NCBI GenBank assembly: GCA_948470475.1 | Contig: OX419342.1 | Span: forward strand, 18,398,516-18,462,515 | Origin: Galaxea fascicularis | Lineage: Eukaryota; Cnidaria; Anthozoa; Scleractinia; Euphylliidae | Direction: 5' to 3' | Length of the DNA: 64,000 nucleotides | In this document: positions 1-59,512 of the stretch, piece after piece | How positions within the stretch are numbered: the stretch's first letter is position 1 | Layout of the letters: the number at the start of each line of letters is the position of its first letter | Translations under genes and position numbers: made by a program | The notes under the pieces: model-generated | The model's database searches: none | What the model saw: only the letters and a program-made list of their open reading frames with translations | Told to the model about the DNA's origin: nothing

Positions 1-47
1 AAGTAATCCATCTAAATTTCTGATTTAAAATATTTTCCTGCCTACAG

Positions 48-46754
<46,707 letters not shown>

Positions 46755-47681
46755 ACGTACAAGGCGTAAGTTGAAAGAAGACTTGTTATTACAACGTTAA
46801 GGACAAAAGAACGAAACCAAGGAGCTTTGAAGAACCTTCCCACATCTGAAGTAACTGGACAAACCCTTTCAAGTATCCTAAAGCTCTCTACTTGCCGTCT
46901 ATAATTTGAATTTCAAGGCGAGGACTAATAATTCAACTTGTACTAAATGGCGAACTCTAAGGCATTGTCGTCAGTGGTTTTCAAAATAGATCACATAATT
47001 TTATGCATTAAGTCCAGCACATGAAAGTTCGGTGTCTGAATCAAAGCCGTTACAAAGTCGACCAAGCCGGCAAATTGAACTAGCCCTTCTTAACTGAATC
47101 AGACGCGGAACTTTTCATGTACCTAATTTAAAGCATTAGGTTCGGCTTATGAAAAGTACAGCGTCTGAATTGCGCCTTAGCCACGTAATATTCAGAAAAA
47201 TCGCGGTTAACCCTCAGGTCTGGGATGACAGTGAGCCATTGCTTTTTCGTTTGACTTTCTCCATTCTTGCTTTGTGTTTCATGAGTAGGAGTAGAAAACA
47301 TAAGTGAGTGGCAAAACGATAATTCATTTGGAATGTTACTTCGATTGAACGATTGAAAATGAATTTATTTTAAATTCTCTTCCCGGAAGTGGCACTTATG
47401 CTTATGGAACAAGAGCGGCTTGTGCTGCGGAGCTGTTGTATTTAAGAGCGTTCTATTTTAATAAGAAAGATAAAAACCAAGAGACCATTTGATTTGTCTT
47501 TTGTTCGCTTGTCAAAGTTAATTATATTTGTAGTGCTCATTGTCGAAAGGGAATATACCGTCAGCATTTCACGAGTTGTAATCGAAAAGGTCAAACACTT
47601 TTCCCCAATTTTGAAGGCGGTGTCACTACCTCTTACGCACTTTATGCCCTTTTAAAAGAGACAATTGACTAAGAAAATAAA
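46755..47681 (+). other. 3' untranslated region with candidate poly(A) signal
   Basis: The first AATAAA after the stop is at 47676-47681, and T/GT-rich sequence follows from about 47761. Within it, 47095-47177 folds into a hairpin (CAGACGC..ACTTTTCATGTACCTAAT against ATTAGGTTCGGCTTATGAAAAGT..CGTCTG), probably an old MITE. Other AATAAA motifs lie at 48173 and 48382. Confidence 0.35.
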
Positions 47682-47926
47682 GGAAAGCGTTAAATTTGGT
47701 AAAGTAAAGGTTTCAAACCAGCAAAGTTTTACTAGCATGGTTATCCTTGTATATCCTCTCTGTTTTTTTGTTTTTGTTTTGTTTTGTTTTTTCTTGGAAG
47801 TTTTTTTCTCTTGGTACTTTATTATGACACCGGATATTGCGATTCATGTAAGAACCGAGCTGCAATAATACCAACAGCAGGAGGCATTACTATCCAAAGG
47901 TTTTGCCTAGTAGCTGTTTAGAAGAA

Positions 47927-48195
47927 GGGGAACAGGGTTGACGCAGTGGTGAGAGCGCTCGCCTTCCATCAATGTGTCCCGGGTTCGATTCTCGGGCTCG
48001 GCGTCATAAGTGGACTGAGTTTGTTGGTTCTCTACTCTGCTCCGAGAGGCTTTTCTCCGGATACTCCGGTTTTCTCCTCTCTCCAAAAACCAACATTTCA
48101 TTTAATTTCATTTGATTTAGTTTGATTTCAGGGGGTCACTAAGGAGAATACTTCTATAGTAATAGCTCTTTAAATAAAGGTTATTATTGTTGTTA
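47927..48195 (+). mobile_element. tRNA-derived SINE, copy 2
   Basis: Head with GGTTGACGCAGTGGTGAGAGC and B box GGTTCGATTCTC, and a body with TCTGCTCCGAGAGGCTTTTCTCCGG, as in copy 1 (11804). The tail differs: ATTTCATTTGATTTAG repeats, then AATAAAGGTTATTATTGTTGTT. Confidence 0.75.
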
Positions 48196-50625
48196 AGACT
48201 TTACTCACAAACCCAAACAATACAAATTGTAATATCGAAATATATTTAATTCTTGTGTCCATCGTTTCTCTGTTGACTCGTTAATCCAGAGGACTGCCAC
48301 TTTTGCCATGGAAAAAAATATTAAAGTATTCAAATTTCTATTTAGACACTGCTCAAGGAACATTACATTTTGTTGCAACGAAATAAAAGCAATTATCATA
48401 ACGTGTGGAGTTTTTGTGCCTTCTCTTTATTAATTATTTGTAGTTTTTGGAACTGGATCCTTTTCCCGTAGCTAATTTCGTGGATTATTCTAAACTTGCC
48501 GTCTCTACGTAGTTTCACAGGTGTTTCTTTTTATTTAATTTTTTTTTTTTGGTAGTTTTAACTATGAACAGGAAAATCCTCCGGATCGAAATAACTCTGG
48601 TTTTCGATGGTAGTTATATCTGGTCGGCTGATGTTTTCTTGTTGTTGTTTTTTTTTTCTGTTTTGCTAAGTCGAGAGAAACATGTCCATGAGCTGTGTGT
48701 GATGCTAAGCAATTGGAAAACAGCTTTGAAGGAATCTCGTTACGAGTGCACACGGTCGATTTTAATTTTCGTTTTAAATTTTCTGAGTTATTCTCTCGAT
48801 AATATACATGGAAAATTTACTCGATTCTGATTGGCTAAAAGCATTGCAGTTCAAGTGTGACACCAGTGCAGGAAGTGTAATTCGATGTAAAAGTCTCACA
48901 CTAGTTCATTTTTTTTTGTAAATTTATTGAGAATGCCCATTCACACGATGGAAACGAATCGCTTTCACTGCGTAGTATCATGGGCTGATCTTAATCTACT
49001 AATGTTCGCTTCCTTTCTGAAACAACATTTTCACTTCCTCTGCGTAAATTTTTTCATGTATAATTTTAATAAGTAATCACATGATTTTTCTCGTGCATTT
49101 TGGAAAAAATAAGCGCTTGTAAAATCAGTTATGTTAGTCTTTGAAGAGTTAACTAGTACAGTGCAAATTCATTCCATATTGCACGAGAAAAATCATGTAA
49201 TTGCCATGTTTTTACTTAAGCTTTTCGCTTAACCATCAAGCTCGACTATTTTTGTGCTTCCAACAACAGGAAGTTCCAGGCAGTTAAACCTCCCTTAAAT
49301 AATTAAAATCCAAGAAACTGTCAAGAAAGTGTTATTGTTAGATAAAAACAAAGTTTTGTTAAATAATTAATGATGTCACATCGGCTTCAATTGAAAGATA
49401 ATGAAAACAGTGAACAAAACTGGTTTCAAATAATATTAGTATATTCTTATTCTATATTAATATCCTTTGGTCTGTTATCAGCCTTCAAACGCATTCAACT
49501 TAATTACCCCAGCCAAGAGAAACGAGGCTTCTTAAGGAGGCGTTATAGGTGAACTGAGATGAATGAGGTGAATTGTCATTGAAAGAAAGGAAGGTAGAAG
49601 AGGATGCACACATCAACTAGTGGTGGCGGACTTTGTCTATTAATTATTTACCTTAAATTTTAATTTTCAACCACCTTGTAATTCAAATTCAAAGTTTTCA
49701 TAATTCGCAAAATTCCCCCAAACAATTGCAACTCTTCTTCCTTCCAAACATTCCAAAACTCATTATCAAAAATTTACTGTAGCAAGGGCTCTAACCTGAT
49801 GAAACCATTTTTTGATTGAAGGAAAAGTGCTGAAATGTACGGAAAGCAACTCCCCCTTAAAGAAGATAATGTAAGCAGGGTGATAGAAAACAGGAAGATA
49901 ATCCCCAGTGATGCGGACGGTCCACAAGAAGTGCATGTTTTTAATAAACGAACGCAATAGCGAACTAATAATTTGAGCTTTTCATTGTGGCTTCATAATC
50001 TTTGTTATTCGTTATTTAGTTTATTACGGAAGTTGTATTTGAAGCGTGGGTTCCCAATTCAAATGAAACGAGATCGAAGTTACAGCTGCCAAACAAAAAA
50101 AGTTGGAAATACTCGTGCGAGCATCACACCTGTTGTTTCACTTATGACAATTGAAGCTGTTTGGCCTCTTGGAGGGTCTTTTACAATTTCTTCGTTGTTA
50201 CGAGTCCCTGACTATAAACAAACAGTACCAAGATACAACCAAATTAAATTCCAAGCCGGACAGCCTTACTTCAAATCTTACATAGTAACGCTAAAGCACC
50301 ATACGTAATGTGTTAGTTATCAAGTCAAAGTTACCTTTTTACAAATCTAGTTAGTCGTTCACCTTTAGTCACCACCAAAGGAATCGTTAGTTAATAATTA
50401 ATATGCCATTCCAAACAATGTTAATAATACAGAATTTGGCTAACTCGTAAGCATTTAAAATCGAACTTGGGGCGAGAAAATTAGTTTGCAACAATCTCTC
50501 TGCAGTTAAGATTTTGGAAACACGCCTTTGTGAATTGAATATTTTTTTTATTATTACTATTTGGAGACGAAGCACGCCAGCAAACTGAAAAAACTCGAGA
50601 CAGCTGGCTAGCTTCCCTTGCAAGT
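48196..50625. other. Intergenic, nothing recognised apart from a small inverted repeat
   Basis: CACATGATTTTTCTCGTGCA at about 49079-49098 is inverted at about 49179-49198. Short ORFs on both strands (the longest 111 codons, 49973-50308) have no family resemblance or splice structure. Confidence 0.45.
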
Positions 50626-50629
50626 GGCG

Positions 50630-50706
50630 TATATAACGGGTTCATCTGACTTTACGAGGAGATTTGGAAGTGGGATCTGATCATGTTGGTCTTCCGAGTT
50701 TTTTTG
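50630..50706 (+). promoter_or_regulatory. Candidate TATA promoter and short first exon
   Basis: TATATAA at 50630-50636 is followed 47 nt later by an ATG (50683). That opens eight codons with a hydrophobic run (MLVFRVFL) and stops exactly at a strong donor G|GTAAGT (50707). The arrangement fits the start of a secreted-protein gene reading toward the exons at 57100-59118. No second exon with matching phase 0 was found, so the link is speculative. Confidence 0.25.
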
Positions 50707-52597
50707 GTAAGTGGTACAGTTATGGCATGTTGCATTTTTAATAATCATGGCAGCTTCGTCCTTCTTGATATTCCATTGAGATGCGTACCCTTCTTACCTC
50801 TAAAGCAAAGAAAATGATGCAGCTCACATAAAACACCACATTTGATAGTTCAAAAGAAAAAGATTGCTGCGGCGAAATCTACCTTAAGGTCTTGGTGGCG
50901 AACTAACGGTTTGTTTATTAGAGACAGAATTAGGCGACCGAGAACACAAAGCCATAGCAAAGGATCTAAGGACTAAGAATAGAGAGCGCAAATTTCAATA
51001 GATTTCCAAGTTTCCTTTCATCATTATACCAGCTATTACTTATTTTTCCTAACGGTCTTAATAAAAGCAGACAAAACATGACAGGGACAGCTCTCGTAGG
51101 AGCGTTGTCTAAAGGATCTTCAGCGTTTCTCTAGCCTCCAATTCATGGTATAAAAAATACGTTACATTATCAATATCTGCCGGAGACCTAATGCGAGAAC
51201 CTTTGCAATAATGTATTCATCAGAGCTCTCCAAATGATACATGAAATTTTAGTTTAAGTAAAGCGATACCGAACTCGTTTAAGCGACAAGGATTAACTTC
51301 TATTTTTGTTTTGTAAACGTTGCACTGTAACGTAATTGGAATTTATTTAATGATAATTCAATTTGCTTTGTAACTAACTCTTGCAACTGACGATGATCGA
51401 CTGATTGTCGATCGATAGGTGTCTTGCAAACTTAAAAAAAAGTTGTCATTATTTTACGAATTATTGTTTAAAATATCAGGAAATAAACCAACCAAAGAAA
51501 TAAAAAATTATCCGATGAGACCTGTTTTATAAATGTCTGGAGGTGTCATGTGAATAAAGATTATGACAACGACGATGACGATCCTTGCATACGAACTGAG
51601 CCTGTAAAAATTTGAAGCAACCAATCAAAATGCAGCATCAGGAAAAACTGTGCTCAGTATCCAAACATCACGGACCATGCGCTCCCTGATTGGTTAGCTC
51701 CAAAATAGAAAACAATGTAGCATTTTGCTCAACTTCCACTCGGGTCAACCGTCAACGTTTTTAAGAAGATCCTTTCCTTCAAGATAACCGCCTTGGTTTG
51801 TTTCAATTTGCTATTGCAGCCTTTCAATGCAAATATTTACAATTTGTTTGGACTTGATTTGATTTACTGACATCCAAAATCATTTCAAAATATTGTCTTA
51901 CAAGTGAAGTTTTGCGACGGACTCAACTGCGATCGACCTTACATTTCAGTGCAAGAAACTTCACATTATCTTTGTTCCACAAGGCTTCGTTCATCACCTG
52001 GATGTCCGCCAACTACACTTAAAAGCATCTGGTAAAGGATATGTCTTTCGCCCTTTTGAGGGTGGTGTTTTATCACTTCGAATTGTTTCCATCAAACGCC
52101 ATATCAATGTTTTTGCAGCCGTTCAAGGAATGGCTGACAGCTTTGGTTGTTGTCAAAATCTTGCATTTCCATGAGGTCGAAACTTTTCGGGATGAAGGTA
52201 TTGTGAGAGAAATAATTTTTCACTTATTCGGAACTGGAATAGGAGTAGTCTTGTCGTGATAATTTTGTTTTCCATGTTTACGTGTTTGGTGATTCCTGTA
52301 CCACATAAGAACGCATTTAATTTAAACTTAACCCAATGACTACCCTGCCGGTCAAAACCGGCCGCACAAGACTCTCATTCTTCAAAACATTGCAACTTTC
52401 TTAATCGCACGAATATTGCCTTAACTGTCAGTTGTGAGCACGAAATGGAATTTCCTTTAAATTTGGATATCCATTAAACGCAAGAAACGTAGCGATTTTT
52501 ACCAAATATGGCCTTTTGAGTTTGAACAAGAACCAAAATGACCGTTTTTAACTTCAAAGGGAAACGGCGAAAATGCCTCTTTTTGCCTTCATGTTTT
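50707..52597. other. Stretch without recognised features
   Basis: AT-rich, no exon with matched splice sites, and no repeat shared elsewhere in the window was noticed. The ORF at 52041-52259 has no recognisable motif. Confidence 0.4.
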
Positions 52598-55448
52598 TTA
52601 AAGTGCACCTAACACCAAAAATTTTTTTTCGCTAAAATAATAATGCTCATTTCGTGGAGTAATGTGGCGCAAAAATTTTTTGAATTGGTTAAATCCTCGA
52701 ATTTCTATGCCCCGTCAAAACCGCGTTTCCTATGGTTCGCGACCGCGCATGGGGAAACCTGGGGAGAGTTAAGTTGTGACGTCAAATCGAGAACGAACGC
52801 TTCGGCTGTCCCAGTCAGGCCTTCTATTTTGCACGAGTGTAGAAGCGATTTTGCCTCACAAGTTTTTGGCTAGGACTCCACAGTCGACGGATTTCTGTTT
52901 TTAGTAACAATGTCTTCTACTTCGTCGGATTCTGAAATGACTTTTGACTCAAAAGACGCTGAAATTTATTATATCGCTGAAGACATGAAGTAGGATTTAA
53001 TACGACCCGGGGAATAAGATGAAGATCAAGCTGATTTATTTGCTAGTCTATTGCCGACTACCCAGCCGCCCAGCCTCTGGCCAACGAAGAATGGACAACC
53101 AAATACCAGGAGATGGATGCTGGCAAAGAATTCGAACGAGCTCTGCAGGACAGACTCGAAGACAAAGATACGTAGAAGTCAAAGAGTAATAATGCTTGAT
53201 TGTAGCGCGTTACGCGTGTTTACTATTTTCGTGCCCCCTATCTCGTATAATATACCTCTGTAACATCGGTCAAGTCCATTCACTTTCTTAAAATTATTGT
53301 AACTTCATGCCTTCATGATGTAATCTTTATAACTTTCAAACGAAGTGCTTCATACCAAGAGTCCTCAAGGCTGGTGTATGGTATGTTGGGGAACAGGACG
53401 ATTCCTTTACCTGCTTGTGTTCATGTAGAAATTAAAAAGGAATTTCTCGTTGAAAAGCATGAAAGCTATGCAGGATTTGACCTTAGAGGAATTTGAAGAA
53501 GACTAGCTAGAGTGCGCTTGATATTTACTTTATTTATTTTGACAAACTGCAACACAAACTGTTCTACACTGTAAAGTACTGGAAAAATTTGGCTTTTTTC
53601 AAAAACATTTCAGTCCTATTCATTTGGAGACCAACAGCTTACTGAACCACTAATCCATGGACATACACAGTTCAATTTATTTCAACAACACATTTAACTA
53701 TGGTAATGGTCTATCCCATACAGTTGATAAGCAGAGTCTATAGCCCACACCAGTTTAAACGTCAGAAAGAACATGGGAGCAGAATGGACACAAGGCTCTC
53801 GTCTCTTAGTCATCAGTTTGAGCAGCCGCAATGTACCCTTGATTATTACAAGAGCTCTTTTTACCCTAGGAAAATTGTGCAGTGGAAAATCTCCCACCAG
53901 GAATTAGAGCATCTACTTCGCCATGTTCATTTAGGTAATCCCTGTGGAAGCGTACATATGAGTATATTGTATGTTACTGTTTTGATCAATGTCATAAAGT
54001 GAAGGCTTAATTGGTAAATAAATCAATGTAAAAAGTGAATTTTGAAAACCTTCCCTCAAGTGGTAACCTGAACCAAAGGCAATGCAAGCTTACCGGTACT
54101 TCATATGTCTCATACAGCCCTTATGATCATACAAGAAATACCCTCATGTGGCCACCCTGGGCTTGATTATAACAATTCAAAAGCACTTCTTCACTTGTGC
54201 TTAGAAATGTCCATAATATCAATTTAGTTGAATTGCATTTCATTACATAAAGTGTTTCTATTTAATAAAATCCTGTTTAATAAACTGGAAGCACCTGCCT
54301 TTCTATTTTTTATTGTCAAGTGCAAGATGTCACTGGCCACCATTTGGCAATCAGTGGATGATATATTTATTTTTTTGAATCTGTATTCCTTAATCTACTT
54401 TCATCCTATGAGTTCATGATGAATCAGCAAACTATATCACAACAATGTTTTCTATGCTGGGCAAAGAGGGAATTATTTGTGTACCCAGCAATGTTTCATC
54501 AATTGCCAGAGCATTTGGCCAGCAGATATGTCATACTTTGTGCATGTGTTACCATAGTACTTGATTCTAATGTTCCTATATAATTCAATAATTCAAGTCC
54601 ATAAGCCTCAAGCAGGAACAGACAGCTTAAAATTATTTTGGTTCTGACCAAATGTATGTTCTCAGTATATTGATAATATCCACAACTAAAAGGGGTTCTG
54701 AACATACCAATTTTCAGTATTTCCTTGCTTGAATGTCCCTGCATGGCCACATTTGCTAAACGATGGGTCTTCTAAACCAGTTTGTTTGTTCACATCATGA
54801 CTTGGAAAGGAATTGAATTCTGCCAAAATTACCCTTCCAGATTTCTCTTTCAAATTAAGAATTGACAAAGAAAGGAAACTTAAACATATCAAGGCAGAGA
54901 ATATTTGTTAAGAAAAGCCTTCTGTCTCTGTCGGCTGCGCTGACTAACTGCTGTTTCACAGATTAGATCTGCATGAATCGATAGAAAAGCGGTTTTTACC
55001 AAATTCGTCCTCTCTCTGAGGCGCTTTGTACGTTTCGCGTTCACGAAATCGACCCGTCGCTTACTTCGTTTCTTCGCTTCAAGACGATCATCCCTAAATA
55101 AAATCGATATAACATGAAGCGTAATACCTCCTGTGAGTTTGTTGAGTTGCTACATCCCCCTTACAATGCACGTGGCTGGCAAGTTTTCGAACCACTTTCT
55201 CAGCCTTCCCCACAAAAACAAGTAAAACTACAGAATCGTCGTGTTCTCGATTTGACGTCACATCCGGCCCTCGACCCATGCCCCGTTAAACTCGGTCGCG
55301 AACCAAAATGGCGGCATTTTGACGTACTTTGACGGGGCATAAAAATTCGAGGATTTAACCGATTCAAAAAATTTTTGCACCACATTACTCCACGAAATGA
55401 GCATTATTATTTTTGCGAAAAAAAATTTTGGTATTAGTTGCACTTTAA
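52598..55448. mobile_element. TTAA-flanked TIR element C (2.85 kb)
   Basis: The left end TTAAAGTGCACCTAACACCAAAAATTTTTTTTCGC is inverted at the right end, flanked on both sides by TTAA. The inverted similarity runs over roughly 200 nt, including CGTGGAGTAATGTGG, CCTCGAATTT..TGCCCCGTC and a GACGTCAAATCGAGAA stretch near 52780 / 55245. It is the longest of the three family members in the window. The interior has only decayed ORFs. Confidence 0.75.
52910..53496 (+). pseudogene. Decayed P2X7-like-domain ORF inside TTAA element C
   Basis: From ATG 52910 it reads MSSTSSDSEMTFDS, IYYIAEDMK, then TAG (52991-52993) and TAA shortly after. DEDQADLFASLLP follows in frame, with a later shift giving EEWTTKYQEMDAGKEFERAL. 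A second segment, 53335-53496, reads YGMLGNRTIPLPACVHVEIK and HESYAGFDL, then TGA. The order acidic N-terminus, W..KYQ-x-MD, LPACV-x4-I-x4-F and Y-x-GF resembles the P2X7 cytoplasmic-type domain proteins abundant in cnidarian genomes. The cysteine-rich centre is missing. Family assignment is from memory of the motif, not a search. Confidence 0.42.
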
Positions 55449-56600
55449 AGAAATCATCGTCGAGAAACCATACTATCAACTATCATAACAAAATTCAGTC
55501 CTTGTTCTAGCTTAGAAATGACTTTTTTTGCCCGAGCGTAGATAGCCTTTTGTTGCAGTGCATTCGGACCTTCCTGCCATTTTCAACATCTCAACCGCAT
55601 TGCATGCTGGGAAATAACGAGAGTTTTTGACAGCCCCGGTCCTTCCCCCAATTCTTTCACATAGTCTACACCCACTCCGACCTACCGCCAAAAATTCGTG
55701 CTTGTGGTGATCTTCAGTGCTCACAAATTCCAAAATATGTGGCGGTAGGTCGAGAAATTCATCAATAGTCGAGTCCCAAAGGTACTAAGTGTTCGACCAA
55801 CCAAATTCCCAGTTCGTCGAGTAACAAGCCAAATTCGACAACAAAGTACATCACCTTGCTCGATTCTTTGAGAAAGTGGAGTGGACTCTTAGCTACCGTC
55901 ACGCTTAATGATACTCATCAGGCAGCCACCACAGATGAAAATGGCTGTAAACGTAGCAAAACTCGCAAGCAAACCGAGCTTGGGCCGTTCTTGTAGCTCC
56001 ACGGATGAAAAATAGCTACGTCAGAATGACGTTTTCAGAAACCTTGAGCCTCCAGTGCCTTAGGACAGCACCACTTTCCATGGTAGTTTCAAATAAAGAG
56101 TCACGAAATGCTATGGATCGTTTATAGGTGGAAAATCACTCCGAAAACGTAAAAACGGCTGGTAGTCAATGGGTTAAGCTTACTCAGTTATGCTTAAGCT
56201 TGTTTTTAAAACTACTGGAACTTGCTCTGCACAATTATAAAGCTAAATTGTTTGTTGGGAGGTGGCATCATACATTTGTGGAACAAGGATACTTTATCGA
56301 TCAGCCGAAAGAAGGATTTTTTCGGACAAAACCAGATAACGTTCTCACAGCAATAAACGAAGCGTAGTTCACGTTGTACAATGAGCGTGATATTTTAGCT
56401 CAGAACATTAATTTTGTTGTGCCTGCAAGTTTCGAGATAAAGAAAAATAACGAATAGGTTTTACTATATTTCAAAGAAATTATCCTGTTGTTTTTCTTGA
56501 AATAAATAAGAATAAGATTTTGTTGTTGTTTATAATCATGTGATATAGTTTCCTATAAATAGCAGTAAGCTCACAATTATTTTTTATCATTCTTGTCTCG
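55449..56600. other. Stretch without recognised gene
   Basis: No splice-bounded exon or transposon ends seen. The 79-codon ORF 56128-56367 (ending EGFFRTKPDNVLTAINEA) has no motif I recognise. Confidence 0.4.
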
Positions 56601-56639
56601 ATCGCGAGGATAACATTAATGCCCGTTTTCTTGGCGATA

Positions 56640-56900
56640 GCGATAGTGATTTTGATGGTGATGGCGGTGGTGGCGGCGGTGGCGGTGACGGCGGCGATGG
56701 CAATTGCGACTGTGATGGTGATGAAGATGGTGATGGCGATGCGGATAGCGTTGGCGTTGGCGTTGGCGTTGGCGTTGGCGTTGGCGTTGGCGTTGGCGAT
56801 GGTGATGGTGATGGTGATGACAATAGCGTTGGTGTTGGCGTTGGCGTTGGCGTTGGCGATATGGTGATGGTAATGCTGATGGCGATGGCTATGGTTACCA
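56640..56900 (+). repeat. GTTGGC hexamer and GATGGT minisatellite
   Basis: Two blocks of (GTTGGC)n, around 56749-56797 and 56826-56860, are embedded in a (GATGGT/GGCGAT)n array. ORFs in it encode only Ala-Leu or Pro-Thr-Ser repeats. Confidence 0.9.
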
Positions 56901-57099
56901 TGATGGTGACGAATGAGAGTATATATTTCAAAAATGCAGGGAAATGTGACCGCTATCCTCTCGTGTTCAGTTTCAGGTTTTGTTGGTCAACTGGATGGCG
57001 AAAACAAGTAAAGGAGGTAAATAAGGTATTTCGATCCGGTTCAAAACCTTTCAATTAATCTTCAAGCCTTATTTTCATGATACTTCTTTTCTGTTCAAG

Positions 57100-57192
57100 A
57101 AAATTCCGGAACTTCTTGCACTGATGGTACTGGCACTTGGCAGTTAGATGAAAACTGCGTTGAGATTACTGAAGACGGCACCAATAGTGAAT
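57100..57192 (+). CDS. Orphan exon a: Cys-containing segment of a putative second gene
   Basis: Acceptor CTGTTCAAG, donor T|GTAAGT, 93 nt, phase 1-1. Reads SCTDGTGTWQLDENCVEI. Joined to the next orphan exon it would give NSEY-SICTENADC, i.e. the start of an EGF-like module. No upstream exon with proper phase was identified. Confidence 0.45.
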
Positions 57193-58357
57193 GTAAGTAC
57201 GCTTAATCGTGTGTAATACGGTAACGATTCAAAGTTTGCCTTCCGTTTTCTCATCGTGTTTTTGCGTACCTTTTGTTGTGGGCGCATAAGATCTGGTTAC
57301 TAAGTGAGGCACGCATGCACTGCAGAGAATCTGGCATTAGGGTCCACCCTAAAAGTCACCAAAATTTATAGACCGTGGAACGGACCTTGCTTCTCTTACA
57401 GATACTCATGAACTTATTTAACTGAGATCTTCCAAGAGTTGAGAAACAGTACAGGAATGTAGGGAACTATGCCTGTGGGTAATCACCCACTCGCCACAGG
57501 TTTTGGGCAAATTTAAATGCAACGTATGGGTATTTTATCGTTAAGTAAGGCCCCTACTTCTCTATACCGAGTCGCTTGTAGAGAGAACAGTGTAAGAGAT
57601 GCAGACTACTATACGGCGCAAGAAAATTCAACTCACTCTGATCTTGAGATTTATCAACTCAAAGTTCTAAAAGTATCACATATTCAATACAATATCAGTC
57701 CTGCTTCCGATGATATCAGAACATAGTGCGCAACAGAGTTTGTCTTCTCTTTTCCAGTTTTTCTCAATAATCTGAAACCGTTCAATAATTAAAACCCCTT
57801 GCAATCAGTAAACAAAAGCAACTAAAAGAATGTATGGAAATATGAATGGCTGAAAGGACGAGTTTCAATTGCGTTATGCAGATTAAAGCATCTCCTTGGG
57901 ATGCTATTCCATCAAACGTCTCTTGTCTTGTAAGTAAACAAACTTAGTTGGGAAGCTTTTCGAGGGACGACATGTCTCATCGATACCTGTGGAAAAACGA
58001 AAACAGCGCACAAATGTTACAGCAATTCTTAAGAATATTTGCCTAAAGGTATGATTTACGGTTGGAAGAAGTTACTTTTCTCGATGCAAAGGCAAAAAAT
58101 CGATTGAAATGTGTAAAAAACACTCACCAAAAACTCGCGTAGTCGGTACTACGTCAAAATACTCTATTTGCCGTACTAGGGAAGCCCGCTACGGCGGCAG
58201 CCCAACGAAGGCGACACTCGCGCGTGCGCAAAAGTGTTTGACTTCATTTCCGGTTTCCGTAGCCGTCCACAAAACTGTCGGTGCTAAAAGTCCCTAATCT
58301 ATGGCATTTTACCTATTTTCCCTCGCAACTAATGTGGTACATCTATCTGCCATCCAG

Positions 58358-58429
58358 ATTCAATCTGCACAGAAAACGCTGATTGCGTTTGCAAAACTGG
58401 TTTTACTGGCAATGGGAAAACGTGCTCAG
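58358..58429 (+). CDS. Orphan exon b: EGF-like half-module, donor unclear
   Basis: Acceptor CATCCAG. SICTENADCVCKTGFTGNGKTCS is a clear EGF C-terminal half. At the expected phase-1 boundary (58429|58430) the sequence is G|ATAACA, not GT. Either the donor is mutated, or the exon reads on to the stop at 58531-58533 as a terminal exon. Confidence 0.45.
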
Positions 58430-58953
58430 ATAACACGGTTGACTATCTTTCCCTAAATCTCATGAAGTGTTTAGTATTTGCAAGGCTTCCGAACGGGATA
58501 ACGAACTACTGCTACACTGTTATGGATGTATAGGACTAATACGATTATACATGTACCTTGGTCAGATATAGCTTGTATGTACAGCTGTCCCACTAAAACA
58601 AGTTAATTCTCGTTGCCTGAGTAAGTTACAAGATGACATATTCTGGGGGACTTGTTATAGTAAACGAGACTGCTGATTAAATGTAGTGCACTCAGAAGAT
58701 GATCTTGATCAGGACCAAATTATAAGAAAAGGGGGAAAAATTGTTAGCGTTTCACAAGCAACAATTCAAATTAAATATGGCACTGAAGTAGTGCTCAAAT
58801 CACAAAGGTTGGAAAACGTACCTAGTAAAAGTTTGTTATGGGAGTTGTTTGTTGACAGTCTAATCTCCCCCCTCCCTCTCCCCCCTTCTTTAACCCTCGG
58901 TCTTTTCTCCTCCTCACAAGCTAATCAGAGTTAATTAACCTCTGTTCTTTTAG

Positions 58954-59118
58954 CTGTGTCGGCGACCTCATCATCATCATACTCGGTTACCAGCACGCTG
59001 GTGACGTCATCGGTTCAAGAAACGAGCAGTAGTTGTGTTGAACAAGACTCCATGCTTTTTTCAAGTGTTTTACCCAAAGGTTCTACCATTGTTTTGACGA
59101 CAACAAGAGTAGCGAAAG
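58954..59118 (+). CDS. Orphan exon c: Ser/Thr-rich (mucin-like) segment
   Basis: Acceptor TTCTTTTAG, donor G|GTCAGC, 165 nt, phase 1-1, so compatible with exons a and b. Reads VSATSSSSYSVTSTLVTSS and ends IVLTTTRVAK; over 40 percent Ser/Thr, with one Cys. A decayed copy lies at 59384-59512. Confidence 0.4.
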
Positions 59119-59383
59119 GTCAGCAATTCCTTTAATTTGTACTTCATTCAATTTTTTCTTTGTGAAATGCAATCTTAGCAATTCCTTTGCACTAGTTCAG
59201 GGTAGAAACGTTGTCCCATGAGAGTTCTCTTGAGTCAAAATCACTTCCTCGTGCCAAGCAAATTGCAGCCTATTATTTTTTAAAAAATGGCATAAGGTTT
59301 TGGGGTGTTTGTTTTCAAAAGTTAGGAAAGACAACCTCTATCCCTCCTCGCTTCATCGCAGTCCAATTAGCCGTAAATGAAAT

Positions 59384-59512
59384 TTGTTCTTTTACCTGTG
59401 TTGGTGACTTCATCCTCGTCACACTCGGTCATTCGCTAGATTCCGTAGATCCTTCAAACATTCTACCCAGGGTTTCCACTTACACTTTGACGACAACAAC
59501 AGCAGTGAAAGG
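59384..59512 (+). pseudogene. Decayed duplicate of orphan exon c
   Basis: TTCTTTTACCTGTGTTGGTGACTTCATCCTCGTCACACTCGGT aligns with the start of exon c. The acceptor AG is AC here, and the corresponding frame meets a TAG at about 59439. The end ACTTTGACGACAACAACAGCAGTGAAAGGT still matches the end of exon c with its donor. Confidence 0.6.

Noticed and set aside
49973..50308. 111-codon ORF as a gene
   Set aside because: No recognisable motif, no splice or promoter context, and an AT-rich background where such ORFs occur by chance.
56587..56931. Pro/Thr/Ser repeat ORF and its Ala/Leu counterpart
   Set aside because: Both are readings of the GTTGGC/GATGGT minisatellite on opposite strands; no other coding sign.
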